A stretch of 64,000 nt of DNA from UBA7672 sp965279205 (GCA_965279205.1 OZ257144.1:1302001-1366000); one strand, 5' to 3'; shown: positions 8,991 through 17,451, counted from the stretch's first letter. The notes: generated from the sequence alone by a model not told the origin. Numbers and translations: made by a program.

Positions 8991-9281
8991 ATGGTGCAGA
9001 TAATGATCGGGATCGCAGCATTTCTGTTTCTGCAGACGGCCTCGCTCGTTGAGCCTCAACAGGGCACGCCGCAATCCACTGAAGTACAGCCAGCGGAAAA
9101 AGCTGACCCGAAGATCGTCTGCACGATGGAGCCGGTTACGGGTACGCGCGCGCGCAAGATGCGCGTGTGCAAAACTCAAGGTTACGACAAGCGCGGCGAG
9201 CGCGACCGCGAGAACTTCGGCAAGATGATGAACAACGGGGTCAACATACAACCGGCCTTGCCGCCAGGTGTCGGCGGCTAG
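8991..9281 (+). CDS. Small secreted C-x15-C family protein, copy 3 of 4
   Basis: 96 residues (a second in-frame ATG lies at 9003; neither has a strong ribosome binding site). A hydrophobic start (IGIAAFLFLQTASLVEP) is followed by a Pro/Gln-rich spacer and KIVCTMEPVTGTRARKMRVCK, cysteines 44 and 60. More like copy 4 than like copies 1-2. The motif TGTR plus basic residues before the second Cys is shared by all four. Function unknown. Confidence 0.72.
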   Translation: MVQIMIGIAAFLFLQTASLVEPQQGTPQSTEVQPAEKADPKIVCTMEPVTGTRARKMRVCKTQGYDKRGERDRENFGKMMNNGVNIQPALPPGVGG

Positions 9282-9309
9282 GCGACGAACCAATCAAGGG
9301 GACACAATC

Positions 9310-9618
9310 ATGCACGTGGTTGCCGATCTCGTCGCACTTGCCTTCCTTCAGGTCGCCTCACCCGTTGAGCCTTCGGTTCAGCCGCAGGCCGCGCCGGCGG
9401 AGGAAGCCGATGCCAAGGAAGAACCCAAAGTGGTCTGCACGATGGAGCCCATCACGGGCACGCGCGCCGCGAAGATGAGAGTCTGCAAGACGCCAGCCTA
9501 TGCCAAAGTCACCGAGCGCGCTCAGGACATGATCCGCGGCATCACCAATGGCGGTGGTGATATCCAGCCGAAGCTCCCTCCGAGACAGGGCGCCACCCCG
9601 GGCTTTCCGGGCTATTAG
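9310..9618 (+). CDS. Small secreted C-x15-C family protein, copy 4 of 4
   Basis: 102 residues, with ATG at 9310 following AAGGGG. The core CTMEPITGTRAAKMRVCKT is nearly identical to copy 3, with cysteines at 43 and 59. Start and spacer regions (VASPVEP) also match copy 3, so copies 3-4 are a second duplicate pair. The C-terminus is Gly/Pro-rich. Last gene of the array; the next gene is on the other strand. Function unknown. Confidence 0.73.
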   Translation: MHVVADLVALAFLQVASPVEPSVQPQAAPAEEADAKEEPKVVCTMEPITGTRAAKMRVCKTPAYAKVTERAQDMIRGITNGGGDIQPKLPPRQGATPGFPGY

Positions 9619-9630
9619 TCGCTTCCGGAA

Positions 9631-11442
9631 CTAGAGCGGCTTGCACGCCTCGGCGAGCCAGGCGCGATCGGACTCGTCCAGCAGCGGCCCGACTTCGGCG
9701 AGGATCCGGGCGTGATAGCGGTCGATCCAGATCCATTCCTGCTCAGACAGCAGGCCGGGCAGGATCAGCTTCTTGTCAAGCGGGGCGAGGGTGAGCGTTT
9801 CGAAGCCCAGCATCTCGCGATCACCACCAGCGATCGGCTTGGCTTCCGTCACGACCTGAAGATTCTCAATGCGGATGCCCCAGGCCTCGGCCTTGTAGTA
9901 ACCCGGTTCGTTCGAGACGATCATGCCGGGTTCTAGCGCAACCGTGTTGCCGACTTTCGAAATGCGGTGCGGTCCCTCGTGCACCCCCAGATATGAGCCC
10001 ACGCCGTGGCCGGTGCCGTGGTCATAGTCGACGCCGGCTTCCCACAGCGACAGGCGCGCAAGAACATCGATCTGCGAACCCGTCGTGCCTTTCGGAAAGC
10101 GCACGCGCGCCAGCGCGATGTGACCCTTCAGGACGCGAGTGTTGCGCTCTTTCATCTCGTCCGATGGATCGCCGATCGCCATGGTGCGCGTGACGTCCGT
10201 CGTGCCATCGAGATACTGGCCACCGGAATCGAGCAGGAAGAGCGAGCCCTTCGCCAGCTTTCGGTTGGTTTGCGTGTCCGGGCGATAGTGGTTGATCGCG
10301 CCATTCGGTCCGGCGCTTGAAATCGAGTTGAAGGACAGGTCCTGCAACTCGCCTGTCGCCTCACGAAACTCCTCGATCTTCTTCGCTGCGTCGATCTCGG
10401 TCACTTCACCAGTCTGACCGTTTGCTTCGAACCAGCGCAGGAAGCGGGAGAGGGCGGCGCCGTCGCGCCGGTGCGCCTTGCGAGCGCCTTCAACCTCGAC
10501 CGCATTCTTCTTCGCACGCGGCAGCATGACCGGATCCTGCACGCGCACGATGTCGGCGCCCGCCTTGTTCAACGCGCCGAAGAACCACGACGACGCCATG
10601 GAGGGGTCAACGCTGACACGCTTGCCGTGCAGCTTGGCCATCCGCCGCTCCATCTCGTTGGCCGGGCGCAGCGCAACCTCGTTGCCAAGGTGTGCGCCAA
10701 GCTCCGAACCGATCTTGGCCGGATGCAGGAAGAGTTCCGCTTGTCCGTCCGAGAACAGGAAGGCGCGCCCCAGCGGCAGTGGTGTACGCGAAACATCGCC
10801 GCCGCGAACGTTGAAGAGCCAGGCAATCGACGCAGGCGACGTGATCACGGTCGCATCGATCTTCTGGTCGGCGAGCATCTTGCCGAGACGCGCCCGCTTG
10901 GAAGACGAGCTTTCGCCAGCATAGGCGATGTCGTGCGGCACAACGGCATGGGTCGGTTCAGCCGGACGGTCTGTCCACGCCTGATCGATGGGGTTGGGAT
11001 CCGTCGCGACAAGCTCGGCGCCGGCCTTCTTCGCGGCATCGATCAGCCGATCGAGTGCATCGGGCGACATCACGCGCGGGTCGTAGCCGATCTTCTGTCC
11101 GGTGAGAGTCTGCTTGGCGAGCCAGGCGAACGGACCTGGATCGATCAGATCGCCAACCTCGAACATTTTCGGCGCCAGCTGCTGTTTCACCTGGAGCGTG
11201 TAGCGGCCATCGACAAACACGATCGCGGTTTTCTGGAAAACGAACGCCGCGCCGGCAGAACCTGTGAAGCCTGTCGCCCAGGCAAGGCGCTCATAGCAGG
11301 CTGGAAGATACTCGTTCTGGTATTCGTCATCGTGCGGAATGTAGAGCCCGTCGAGCTCCAGCGCTTTCAGCGTCGCCCGGAGCAGAGGCAAAGAGGCGCG
11401 GCCGACTGCCGGACCGCCGATGACTTCGTATGTCTGTCTCAT
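9631..11442 (-). CDS. Xaa-Pro aminopeptidase (M24B), long form
   Basis: 603 residues, the size of the three-domain aminopeptidase P type rather than the shorter E. coli PepP. The C-terminal pita-bread domain has the five metal ligands in order: two Asp in LDSGGQYLDGTTDVTRT, His in GTGHGVGSYLGVHEGP, Glu in NEPGYY and Glu in IRIENL. It removes N-terminal residues ahead of proline, probably in the cytoplasm. ATG at 11442 gives the usual N-terminus (RQTYEVIGG); the frame is open to 11466. Convergent with the small-protein array. Confidence 0.93.
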   Translation of the reverse strand: MRQTYEVIGGPAVGRASLPLLRATLKALELDGLYIPHDDEYQNEYLPACYERLAWATGFTGSAGAAFVFQKTAIVFVDGRYTLQVKQQLAPKMFEVGDLIDPGPFAWLAKQTLTGQKIGYDPRVMSPDALDRLIDAAKKAGAELVATDPNPIDQAWTDRPAEPTHAVVPHDIAYAGESSSSKRARLGKMLADQKIDATVITSPASIAWLFNVRGGDVSRTPLPLGRAFLFSDGQAELFLHPAKIGSELGAHLGNEVALRPANEMERRMAKLHGKRVSVDPSMASSWFFGALNKAGADIVRVQDPVMLPRAKKNAVEVEGARKAHRRDGAALSRFLRWFEANGQTGEVTEIDAAKKIEEFREATGELQDLSFNSISSAGPNGAINHYRPDTQTNRKLAKGSLFLLDSGGQYLDGTTDVTRTMAIGDPSDEMKERNTRVLKGHIALARVRFPKGTTGSQIDVLARLSLWEAGVDYDHGTGHGVGSYLGVHEGPHRISKVGNTVALEPGMIVSNEPGYYKAEAWGIRIENLQVVTEAKPIAGGDREMLGFETLTLAPLDKKLILPGLLSEQEWIWIDRYHARILAEVGPLLDESDRAWLAEACKPL

Positions 11443-11590
11443 GTCTCTCACGCACCTGGCACGCACCTGGAAGGAAAGGGCGAATAGTACCGGCCGCGTG
11501 ACAGGTATCCCCGAAGTCCGCCAGCTCTTGCCGCCATCCTAAACCGCACAGGGGCGGTGTGGGATAGGGAAATCCGATAATTCGGATGGC

Positions 11591-12448
11591 CTAGGGGCGC
11601 TGGTAGGTCAGTGTCGACCAGCCATTGAGGCGTCTGCGACCAACAAGGATTAGTCCCCGGCCCGAATAGGCCGCCCTTACTTGCGGTTCCTGATGCGTAA
11701 GAAGGCCTGACAGAATCACCCTGCCGCCGGTACGCACGAGTTTCGCGATCTCGGGCGCGAGGCCCACCAGCGGCCGTGCGAGGATGTTGGCCAAGACCAG
11801 GTCATAGGGCGCGTGCGCCCGGATCATCGCGTGGCCCGCCCCGCGTGCGTGCAACAGCTTCAGGCGGCGGCCGGCCTGGTTGTTCTTTGCATTCTCTTTC
11901 GCGATGCGGACAGAGTCGAAATCGAGATCCGTGCCTAGCGCGAAGCCTGCGCCTGTCTTCACCGCGGCAAGCGCAAGCACGCCCGAGCCAGTGCCTATGT
12001 CGAGCACACGAGCAGGGCGGCGACGCGTCAGTTCGAAGTCGAGCGACTGGAGACAGCCCTTGGTCGTGCCATGGTGTCCGGTGCCGAAGGCGGGGCCGGC
12101 CTCGATCCAGACAGGAATGCGTCCGCCATCGAGACGCGCCAGCTCGTGCGCTCCAGCGACGAAGAAGCGCCCGGCCTCCACGGCAGGCAGGCCGGCCAGG
12201 CTGACAGCTACCCAGTCCTTGTCATCGAGCTTCTGAACCGCAGCGCGGACCGATGGCGCCTCGCGCTCGATGATGGCGGCGGCTTCTTTCGCAAGGTCCT
12301 CGTCGAGACAGAAGGCATCGAGGCTCCATGAGACCTTAGATGCCTCTTCCACCGACACGGCCGAAACCGGCGTCGGATCCATCTCCGCCAGCAGGTCTGA
12401 CAAGCGTTCAGCTTCGGGACGGGGGAGGAGACAATGCACGCGATACAT
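11591..12448 (-). CDS. prmA: Ribosomal protein L11 methyltransferase
   Basis: 285 residues, near the usual PrmA length. The SAM site is VLDIGTGSGVLALAAVKTG, and the catalytic-loop region LANILARPLVGLAPEI corresponds to the PrmA NxL motif. The upstream GTGHHGTTKGCLQ segment is also typical (AFGTGxHxTT). It trimethylates L11 in the cytoplasm. It is upstream in the same direction of the aminopeptidase, 148 bases away. Confidence 0.94.
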   Translation of the reverse strand: MYRVHCLLPRPEAERLSDLLAEMDPTPVSAVSVEEASKVSWSLDAFCLDEDLAKEAAAIIEREAPSVRAAVQKLDDKDWVAVSLAGLPAVEAGRFFVAGAHELARLDGGRIPVWIEAGPAFGTGHHGTTKGCLQSLDFELTRRRPARVLDIGTGSGVLALAAVKTGAGFALGTDLDFDSVRIAKENAKNNQAGRRLKLLHARGAGHAMIRAHAPYDLVLANILARPLVGLAPEIAKLVRTGGRVILSGLLTHQEPQVRAAYSGRGLILVGRRRLNGWSTLTYQRP

Positions 12449-12524
12449 GGGCGACCCTTGAAGGACCCGGGCTTATAGCAGGGTCGCTCCGCGTGTCATC
12501 CGCGACGTTCTTGCCCGCCAAATG

Positions 12525-13088
12525 CTACCAGAGACCGCGAATCTGGAAGGCCAGGTATTCGCTTCCGGCGCGCAGCTCAATCCCCATGTCGTCGTCCATG
12601 TCCCACGCAAAGGATGCAAACGGCGCAACGCGGCCGTCCTCCGGCGTGAAGTCGCCCTGCAGCAGGTAAGAGACGCCAGCGCCGAAGTGGAAACCGGGAG
12701 CAAGCCCGAACTGCGCCTCGACCACCGATCGCCATTCCGTGTCCGGCTCAGCGACACAGTATTCGTCAAAGGTGATGTCGTCCGTTTCCTGGTCGCGGCA
12801 CACCTCGCTGAAGCCGAAGCCGTCGAGATAGAACCCCTCGGGAAGGTCGCCGTCGATCAGGGCGAGATTGGCCGGAGAAAAGCGAAGGCGGAGGAAATCT
12901 CCGATGTCCGCCTGCAGCCCGGCTTCGAGTTCGAGGCCGGCCTCGCCAGACCAGGCGAGGCCTCCGGAAACATAGAAGAGCGGCAGCGGCGGCGGAGGTG
13001 GGGCCTCGGTCTCCGGCTGTGATTGTTGGGCAAAGGCGGTGGGTGCTGCGAGCAGGACGCAGGCGGCAAGAACCAGACGGCGAAACAT
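12525..13088 (-). CDS. Secreted outer-membrane-barrel-like protein
   Basis: 187 residues, with a clear signal peptide (FRRLVLAACVLLAAPTAFA) and then a Pro-rich patch. The remainder alternates aromatic and polar residues in short strands and ends in LW, a C-terminal aromatic typical of beta-barrel outer-membrane proteins. Two cysteines (VCRDQ and YCVAE) may form a loop disulfide. The start at 13088 was chosen so that translation begins at the signal peptide. Family not recognised. Confidence 0.65.
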   Translation of the reverse strand: MFRRLVLAACVLLAAPTAFAQQSQPETEAPPPPPLPLFYVSGGLAWSGEAGLELEAGLQADIGDFLRLRFSPANLALIDGDLPEGFYLDGFGFSEVCRDQETDDITFDEYCVAEPDTEWRSVVEAQFGLAPGFHFGAGVSYLLQGDFTPEDGRVAPFASFAWDMDDDMGIELRAGSEYLAFQIRGLW

Positions 13089-13183
13089 TTCGTCCCCGAC
13101 TGCCCCCGCATCCAAAGACTGCGAGATTTCCCAAGGCGACGCCAGAGGATCGAGCAGTTGGGAGTACGGAGGTTCCGGAGGGT

Positions 13184-13351
13184 CTAGTCCTCGTCGCGGA
13201 GGAGGGGTTTGTCGGGCCGCAGGAGCGGGCGTTTTCCCATGCGCTGCTGGGCGGTAAGAGACGGGGCCGGACGTTCGGCGGAAGCAAGATTGCGCTCGCG
13301 GGCAGCTTTCGCAGGATCGAAGGGCTGACGCTTGTCGGGAAGTCGGGCCAT
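13184..13351 (-). CDS. Very small basic hydrophilic protein
   Basis: 55 residues (MARLPDKRQPFDPAKAARER at the N-terminus, ending RDED). Ala/Arg/Pro-rich, no hydrophobic segment, likely disordered. It shares length class, composition and orientation with the small genes at 13502 and 14514, which supports it as a real gene, but there is no domain evidence. DUF-type regulators and nucleoid-binding peptides can look like this; no function is assigned. Confidence 0.5.
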   Translation of the reverse strand: MARLPDKRQPFDPAKAARERNLASAERPAPSLTAQQRMGKRPLLRPDKPLLRDED

Positions 13352-13501
13352 GGGCGCCTCCGGTTCCTGCGCGGCAGCCCCCGGGGGCCTCGCGACACGA
13401 AAGACCGGCCTATTCCGGAAGTCCGCGGGAGTTCCCTAGCACGGATCGGGGATCGCGTGCGCGGTTTTCACCGCGCATCACGTCTTGCCCGTGACAGGCG
13501 A

Positions 13502-13708
13502 CTATTTCCGGCGGGCGATGCCGACCGGCTGGTTGTTGTCTGCAAGGCCTTCGGTGGACGCTTCGCCGGGTTGGGCGGAGCGGCGATCGCCGGGGCGGGT
13601 GGTCTTGCCGTTGATCGCCATCTGCTGAAGGCGGTTGGCGTCGTTGGCCTTCTGGGCGGCGGACTGGCGCTTGGGCGGATACTGGGTCGAGCGGGTAGGT
13701 TCGGTCAT
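13502..13708 (-). CDS. Small hydrophilic protein
   Basis: 68 residues, charged and polar (TEPTRSTQYPPKRQSAAQKA at residues 2-21, ending GIARRK), with no signal or membrane segment. A ribosome binding site CTGGAGACTTC lies directly before the ATG, closely matching the leader of the small gene at 14514 (GGAGACCTGCC). Likely disordered; function unknown. Confidence 0.6.
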   Translation of the reverse strand: MTEPTRSTQYPPKRQSAAQKANDANRLQQMAINGKTTRPGDRRSAQPGEASTEGLADNNQPVGIARRK

Positions 13709-13904
13709 GAAGTCTCCAGGCGGGCGAGCCCGAGGACATCCTCTGGCGCCGCACACGGCTCAGCAGTGGGCTTCGGGGACGGGTGGAGCAACCCTCGAAG
13801 GCCGGGCATATTTCGGTCACCTGCCTTGGTTCGGACTCAGTTGGCGCGATTGGCGCTGGCAGCACGCCTTTCAGGGTCCTAAAGCGTGAGGCAGGGAGAG
13901 CGGC

Positions 13905-14450
13905 ATGGCCTTTGACCGCGAACGTTTTGCATCGGACTGCACCGCGGCGCTTGGCGAGAGTGATCCGCAGGCGGCGATACGCGAGGTGCTGACGCGGGCT
14001 GTTTCCGATCATGCCGCTGTGCTGGCCGGGATGGGCGAGCCAAAGGAGGCAGGGTTCGACGTCATCCTGCGCTCGCCGAAGCTGACGATCTTTGCCGCCA
14101 AGTGGGCGCCGAACATGTCGCTGGTTCCGCACAACCATCTGATGTGGGCGGTGATCGGGATCTATACCGGGCGCGAGGACAACATCTTCTGGAAGCGGAC
14201 CGCTCACGGCCTGACGGCAGGCGGCGCGAAGGCGATGTTCGCCGGTGACGTCGCCGAGCTGCCAGCCGATATTATCCACTCGGTCACCAACCCGCTGCCG
14301 CGCTTCACAGCGGGGCTGCACATCTATGGCGGTGATTTCTTCGACACCGAGCGCAGCCAATGGAACGCAGAGACGCTGGAAGAAGAGCGCTCCAATGGCG
14401 ACGTCGTGCGCGCGATGTTCGCGAAAGAGAACGAGCGGCTGCGGCGGTGA
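13905..14450 (+). CDS. Cysteine-dioxygenase-like cupin
   Basis: 181 residues. The sequence LVPHNHLMWAVIGIYTGRED has the His-x-His and trailing acidic/aromatic layout of the CDO/PCO double-stranded beta-helix family, and a later His occurs in LPADIIHSVTN. Such enzymes use a mononuclear iron with three His to oxidise thiols. Cytoplasmic. ATG preceded by GGGAGAG. The exact thiol substrate is not predictable. Its neighbours are small disordered proteins on the opposite strand. Confidence 0.78.
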   Translation: MAFDRERFASDCTAALGESDPQAAIREVLTRAVSDHAAVLAGMGEPKEAGFDVILRSPKLTIFAAKWAPNMSLVPHNHLMWAVIGIYTGREDNIFWKRTAHGLTAGGAKAMFAGDVAELPADIIHSVTNPLPRFTAGLHIYGGDFFDTERSQWNAETLEEERSNGDVVRAMFAKENERLRR

Positions 14451-14454
14451 GTAC

Positions 14455-14501
14455 GCCCTCGTCCTTCGAGACGCCGCTTCGCGGCGCCTCAGGATGAGGG
14501 C
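14455..14501. repeat. Dispersed palindromic (REP-like) element
   Basis: Inverted repeat whose outer arms pair GCCCTCGTCCT with AGGATGAGGGC and whose inner stem is GCCGCTTCGCGGC. It lies directly after the cupin stop, so it could act as a transcript-end hairpin. Palindromes of this CCTCATCCT...AGGA(T/C)GAGG type are common between genes in alphaproteobacteria. A partial second copy is at 29711. Confidence 0.75.
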
Positions 14502-14513
14502 GCACGCGCTATC

Positions 14514-14711
14514 CTAGTCTTCCGAGCCGTCCAGCGGCTGGTCGAGGCCGGCGTCCGGGTGTTGCGGTGCGCGGTAGCGGGGTTCTTCGTGGCGGCGGGT
14601 GTCGTCGGAGGGCTTGGGGCGCATGTCGAAGGTGCGCTTGTTGTCGGCCGCGGTGCGCGGCGGAGCGGGCGTCTTGACGATGGGGGTTCTGGTCCGCGTC
14701 GGGGTGGCCAT
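14514..14711 (-). CDS. Small Pro/Arg-rich hydrophilic protein
   Basis: 65 residues, Thr/Pro/Arg-rich at the start (TPTRTRTPIVKTPAPPRTAA) and acidic at the end (DGSED). No signal or membrane segment. Ribosome binding site GGAGACC before the ATG, as in the small gene at 13502. Probably disordered; no domain recognised. Confidence 0.6.
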   Translation of the reverse strand: MATPTRTRTPIVKTPAPPRTAADNKRTFDMRPKPSDDTRRHEEPRYRAPQHPDAGLDQPLDGSED

Positions 14712-14828
14712 GGCAGGTCTCCGCTTTGCGGGACCTGGAGATCATCCCCCAGCACACGCCCCCCTATGTGGGGACGCGCGCGTGAAGATACAACCTCTGG
14801 TCGAAATTAGTTGCGGCGTGGTCGAAAA

Positions 14829-15104
14829 CTAGCGGCGGTGGCCGCCGCCGCCGGGCTGGAAATCACCCTGGTCGGTGTCGCCGATGTGGCGCAGCGGCTG
14901 ATTGCTGTCGAGCTGCACGGGCGGCACGCTCATGTTGACGTTTTCGCCGATCGCGCCTTCCGGCGTGTCGTTGACGAGGCCGGTCGGGTTCGAGCCGAAC
15001 ATCTTCTCGTGCAGGGGAGCTTCGACATGCTCCTCGAGCGATTCAGCGGCGGTCTTTGCGTGGGGTTCGCCCGGCTTGCCGGGATTTTGCGGATTGTTGG
15101 CCAT
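14829..15104 (-). CDS. Small hydrophilic protein
   Basis: 91 residues, Asn/Pro/Gly-rich N-terminus (ANNPQNPGKPGEPHAKT) and a Gly/His tail (GGGGHRR), with a short acidic helix (ESLEEHVEAPLHEKMFG) between. Same strand and size class as the small genes just downstream. A stress-related or phase-separating role is only a guess from composition; function unknown. Confidence 0.6.
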   Translation of the reverse strand: MANNPQNPGKPGEPHAKTAAESLEEHVEAPLHEKMFGSNPTGLVNDTPEGAIGENVNMSVPPVQLDSNQPLRHIGDTDQGDFQPGGGGHRR

Positions 15105-15217
15105 GAAGCAGCTCCTGTCCTTCGGCTCATTCTCTACCCATTAGATGGAACAGGGAAGGGGCCTTCCCAAGGGGGAAGGCGCGCCTGTCGCAGCTGTCGC
15201 CTGACAGCTGAACCCAG

Positions 15218-16327
15218 CTATTCGCCCCGGTCCTGTCCGCCGGTCTGGGCGATCCCGAGCCGGTCGTTGCGGCGGCCGCCCTCGAGGATGTTGTGCAGGC
15301 CGTAATTGCCCTCGTGGCAGGCGTATTCGTAGACCCGGTCGTCCATCTTCGTCAGCGGCATCTGCCCGCCCCAGGTGGAGGCGTAGACGGCCGGATCGTT
15401 GATCTCGAACTCATAGAGAACCTGCATGTCGGAGATGCGGGTGAAGCGCTCGATGATCTTGCCGTTGTCCGAGATGAAGGCGCCGCCCGAGCGCGGGTTG
15501 GTGTGCATCGTCTCGACCACCATCGTGTCGCCTTCCCACCAGGCGATCGAGTCGCCCATCCAGGGCTCGACATTGTCGGTGCGGTGCTTGCCGCCGATCG
15601 GCGCGATGCGCACGTCGTGGATCATCTCCGACATGATCATCATGTGGTCGCTGGTCTGCACGATCTGGAAATTGTTGTTGTACAGGTAGTTGCCGAACGG
15701 AGGGCCGTTGGTGCCGATGATCAGGCAGCGTTCGGAATTGCCGCGCTCTTCCGGATTGTCGAAGCCCGATCCGCGACGGGCGCCGCCCGCAGCGGCGCGC
15801 AGCGCCTTGCCCTGGTCGGTCATCGCCGGCGTGCGGCCATTGTCGGGGAAGGTGATGTAGGACGAGCGCTTCTCGCCCTTGATGTTGGCGACGGCGGCGC
15901 CCGGATCGGTATAGGCGACATCGTAATTGCCGACGCCGGGCAGGGCCTTGCCCTTCTCGGGCGCGGGCGCTTTCGGATCGACGAAATCCTTCTCGGTCTT
16001 GAGGCGCACGTTGAACAGCGCGCGGCCTTCAAGCTGTGCCGCCTGTTCCTCGGAGAGCACGAGCGGCAGGCCGGCCGGGCGATCCATCCGCGTGACTGAC
16101 GCGTTGGTCCAGTAGCCGGCGAGGTCGGGCTTGCCGGCGATGGTGCGCGGCGGCTTGTAGTCGCCGACGATCTGCGCGGCTGTCTTCACCGGCGGTTGCG
16201 CGATCGGCGCGGCGGCGATGGTGCTCTGCGGCGTCTGGGCGAGCGCGGCTGAGGCCAGCGCGGTTGCGGAGACGGCGGCGGCGAGGGCGGCGATGGCCCG
16301 GCGGCGATTGCGAACGGTCAGTATCAA
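15218..16327 (-). CDS. Secreted CHEGNY-family protein, paralogue 1 of 3
   Basis: 369 residues from a TTG start at 16327, which sits 8 bases after GGGAGGA and begins an Arg-rich signal peptide (LTVRNRRRAIAALAAAV). The frame is open to an ATG at 16402, but the leader matches the one of paralogue 3, supporting the TTG. Conserved blocks are PPRTIAGKPDLAGYWTN, QIVQTSDHMMIMSEMIHD, WEGDTMVVET, ERFTRI and a C-terminal YACHEGNYGLHNIL with an invariant Cys-His. Two paralogues lie at 29731 and 51522. Periplasmic; function unknown. Confidence 0.82.
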   Translation of the reverse strand: MILTVRNRRRAIAALAAAVSATALASAALAQTPQSTIAAAPIAQPPVKTAAQIVGDYKPPRTIAGKPDLAGYWTNASVTRMDRPAGLPLVLSEEQAAQLEGRALFNVRLKTEKDFVDPKAPAPEKGKALPGVGNYDVAYTDPGAAVANIKGEKRSSYITFPDNGRTPAMTDQGKALRAAAGGARRGSGFDNPEERGNSERCLIIGTNGPPFGNYLYNNNFQIVQTSDHMMIMSEMIHDVRIAPIGGKHRTDNVEPWMGDSIAWWEGDTMVVETMHTNPRSGGAFISDNGKIIERFTRISDMQVLYEFEINDPAVYASTWGGQMPLTKMDDRVYEYACHEGNYGLHNILEGGRRNDRLGIAQTGGQDRGE

Positions 16328-16506
16328 GCGGCAGTCCTCCCGAGACGACGGCGCTGACGGCCGTTCACTAGTTGCGAGGAGAATGCCGTGCCGGGGGCGC
16401 ATGTTTCAAGCTCCCTTACGGCAAGCTTTCGTGAGTAGGGGCGGAAACAGGCGATTGGGCCAACAATTTCCATAACAATTTCCATGCCGGCCTCACCCCA
16501 ACCGCT

Positions 16507-16539
16507 GTCATCCTCGGGCTCGACCCGAGGATCTTTCTT
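16507..16539. repeat. Dispersed palindrome, copy A
   Basis: Copy of a short palindrome whose stem is TCCTCGGG / CCCGAGGA around CTCGA, preceded by GTCA and followed by TCTTTC. Five copies lie between 16.5 and 17.5 kb (A, C, D in one orientation, B and E in the other). Copies A and B flank the GIY-YIG gene as an inverted pair. Confidence 0.85.
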
Positions 16540-16549
16540 TCTCCGAACC

Positions 16550-16915
16550 TCACGGCTCCTGAATATCCCCACGCCGTAGCTGTTCCGGCGTCACTTGCCG
16601 TTCACCAGGCAACGGTCCCGGGCGGATCGTCTCCCACAGATCGTTCCAGTCGGGATTGTCCGCCTCGATCAGGTCGATCTTCCACTGGCGCAGATAGCGC
16701 TTGAGGGACTTCTCGCGCTGGATGGCGGCGCGCATGTCGGCATGTACCTCGTACCAGACCAGCCGCCGGCACCAGTAGTCGCTTGTGAAGTCCGATCCTT
16801 CCCCAGTGCGATGGCGCGATATCCGGGTCACAAGATCCGATGTGACGCCGGCGTAGATTACGCCGCGATATTTGCTCGCCAGCATGTAGACGGCGATCGT
16901 GTCGAACCGCGCCAT
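16550..16915 (-). CDS. GIY-YIG nuclease-fold protein
   Basis: 121 residues, a single-domain GIY-YIG protein of the UvrC-N/YhbQ-like kind: AVYMLASKYRGVIYAGVTSD carries the GIY and YIG-equivalents (VYM, IYAGVT), followed by R-x3-H and a Glu in REKSLKRY and W-K-x-x-LI. ATG at 16915 gives the standard family N-terminus. These proteins are often found among dispersed repeats; here inverted palindromes A and B sit 10-12 bases outside the gene on each side. Confidence 0.88.
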   Translation of the reverse strand: MARFDTIAVYMLASKYRGVIYAGVTSDLVTRISRHRTGEGSDFTSDYWCRRLVWYEVHADMRAAIQREKSLKRYLRQWKIDLIEADNPDWNDLWETIRPGPLPGERQVTPEQLRRGDIQEP

Positions 16916-16927
16916 TCCCCCAACCCC

Positions 16928-16960
16928 AAGAAAGATCCTCGGGTCAGGCCCGAGGATGAC
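16928..16960. repeat. Dispersed palindrome, copy B (inverted)
   Basis: Reverse-orientation copy (AAGAAAGATCCTCGGGTC...GAGGATGAC). Immediately upstream of the GIY-YIG start, so together with copy A it brackets the gene. One loop base differs from copy A. Confidence 0.85.
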
Positions 16961-17040
16961 TCGCTGAAAGATTGAACCCCAGTCCGAGGATGGCAAGGGT
17001 CAGGAGACCGCTGATTGCCATCATCCTCGCTCCAACCGCT

Positions 17041-17073
17041 GTCATCCTCGGGCTCGACCCGAGGATCTTCCTT
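17041..17073. repeat. Dispersed palindrome, copy C
   Basis: Same orientation as copy A, with identity extending left into the CAACCGCT flank shared with copy A, so A and C are the closest pair. Confidence 0.85.
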
Positions 17074-17087
17074 GTCTCACGCAGCTA

Positions 17088-17324
17088 CTAATCCCCCCGT
17101 CCGCGCTGTTCTTCCAGTTCCGCGAGGGTCTGTTCGAAGCGGGCGAGCTGCTGGCGCATGCCGGCCAGCGTGGCCGGCAGTTCCGCCGCGCCGCCGCGCT
17201 TGGGGCCCCAGGCAGGCGTCTTGACCGCCGTGGTCTTCGCCGGCTCGCCCAGCTCGATGGCGGCCTGGAAGCGCGCGATCTGCTCGCGATGCCAGGCGAT
17301 GTCGTTTTCGAGTTTGTTGGACAT
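17088..17324 (-). CDS. Small coiled-coil protein
   Basis: 78 residues. Two amphipathic helices, KLENDIAWHREQIARFQAAI at the start and GMRQQLARFEQTLAELEEQ at the end, joined by a Pro/Gly/Lys linker; they probably form a helical hairpin. No signal. It is preceded on the same strand by palindromes D and E and a decayed copy of itself at about 18028-18150. Function unknown. Confidence 0.65.
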   Translation of the reverse strand: MSNKLENDIAWHREQIARFQAAIELGEPAKTTAVKTPAWGPKRGGAAELPATLAGMRQQLARFEQTLAELEEQRGRGD

Positions 17325-17389
17325 GAGGGAGAGGGCGCTCGAACGGGGTGGATGGCAATGGGGAGGCGCGGTCTGTCATTTCCGCCGCT

Positions 17390-17423
17390 GTCATCCTCGG
17401 GCTTGACCCGAGGATCCTTCTTT
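17390..17423. repeat. Dispersed palindrome, copy D
   Basis: Same orientation as A and C (GTCATCCTCGGGCTTGACCC then GAGGATCC). Confidence 0.85.
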
Positions 17424-17451
17424 TGATCCGCGAGCCCCTCTTGAGCCGTTG

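Noticed and set aside
10471..11487. A 338-codon open frame opposite the Xaa-Pro aminopeptidase.
   Set aside because: Antisense frame with Arg/His-rich composition; the complete M24B ligand set is on the minus strand.
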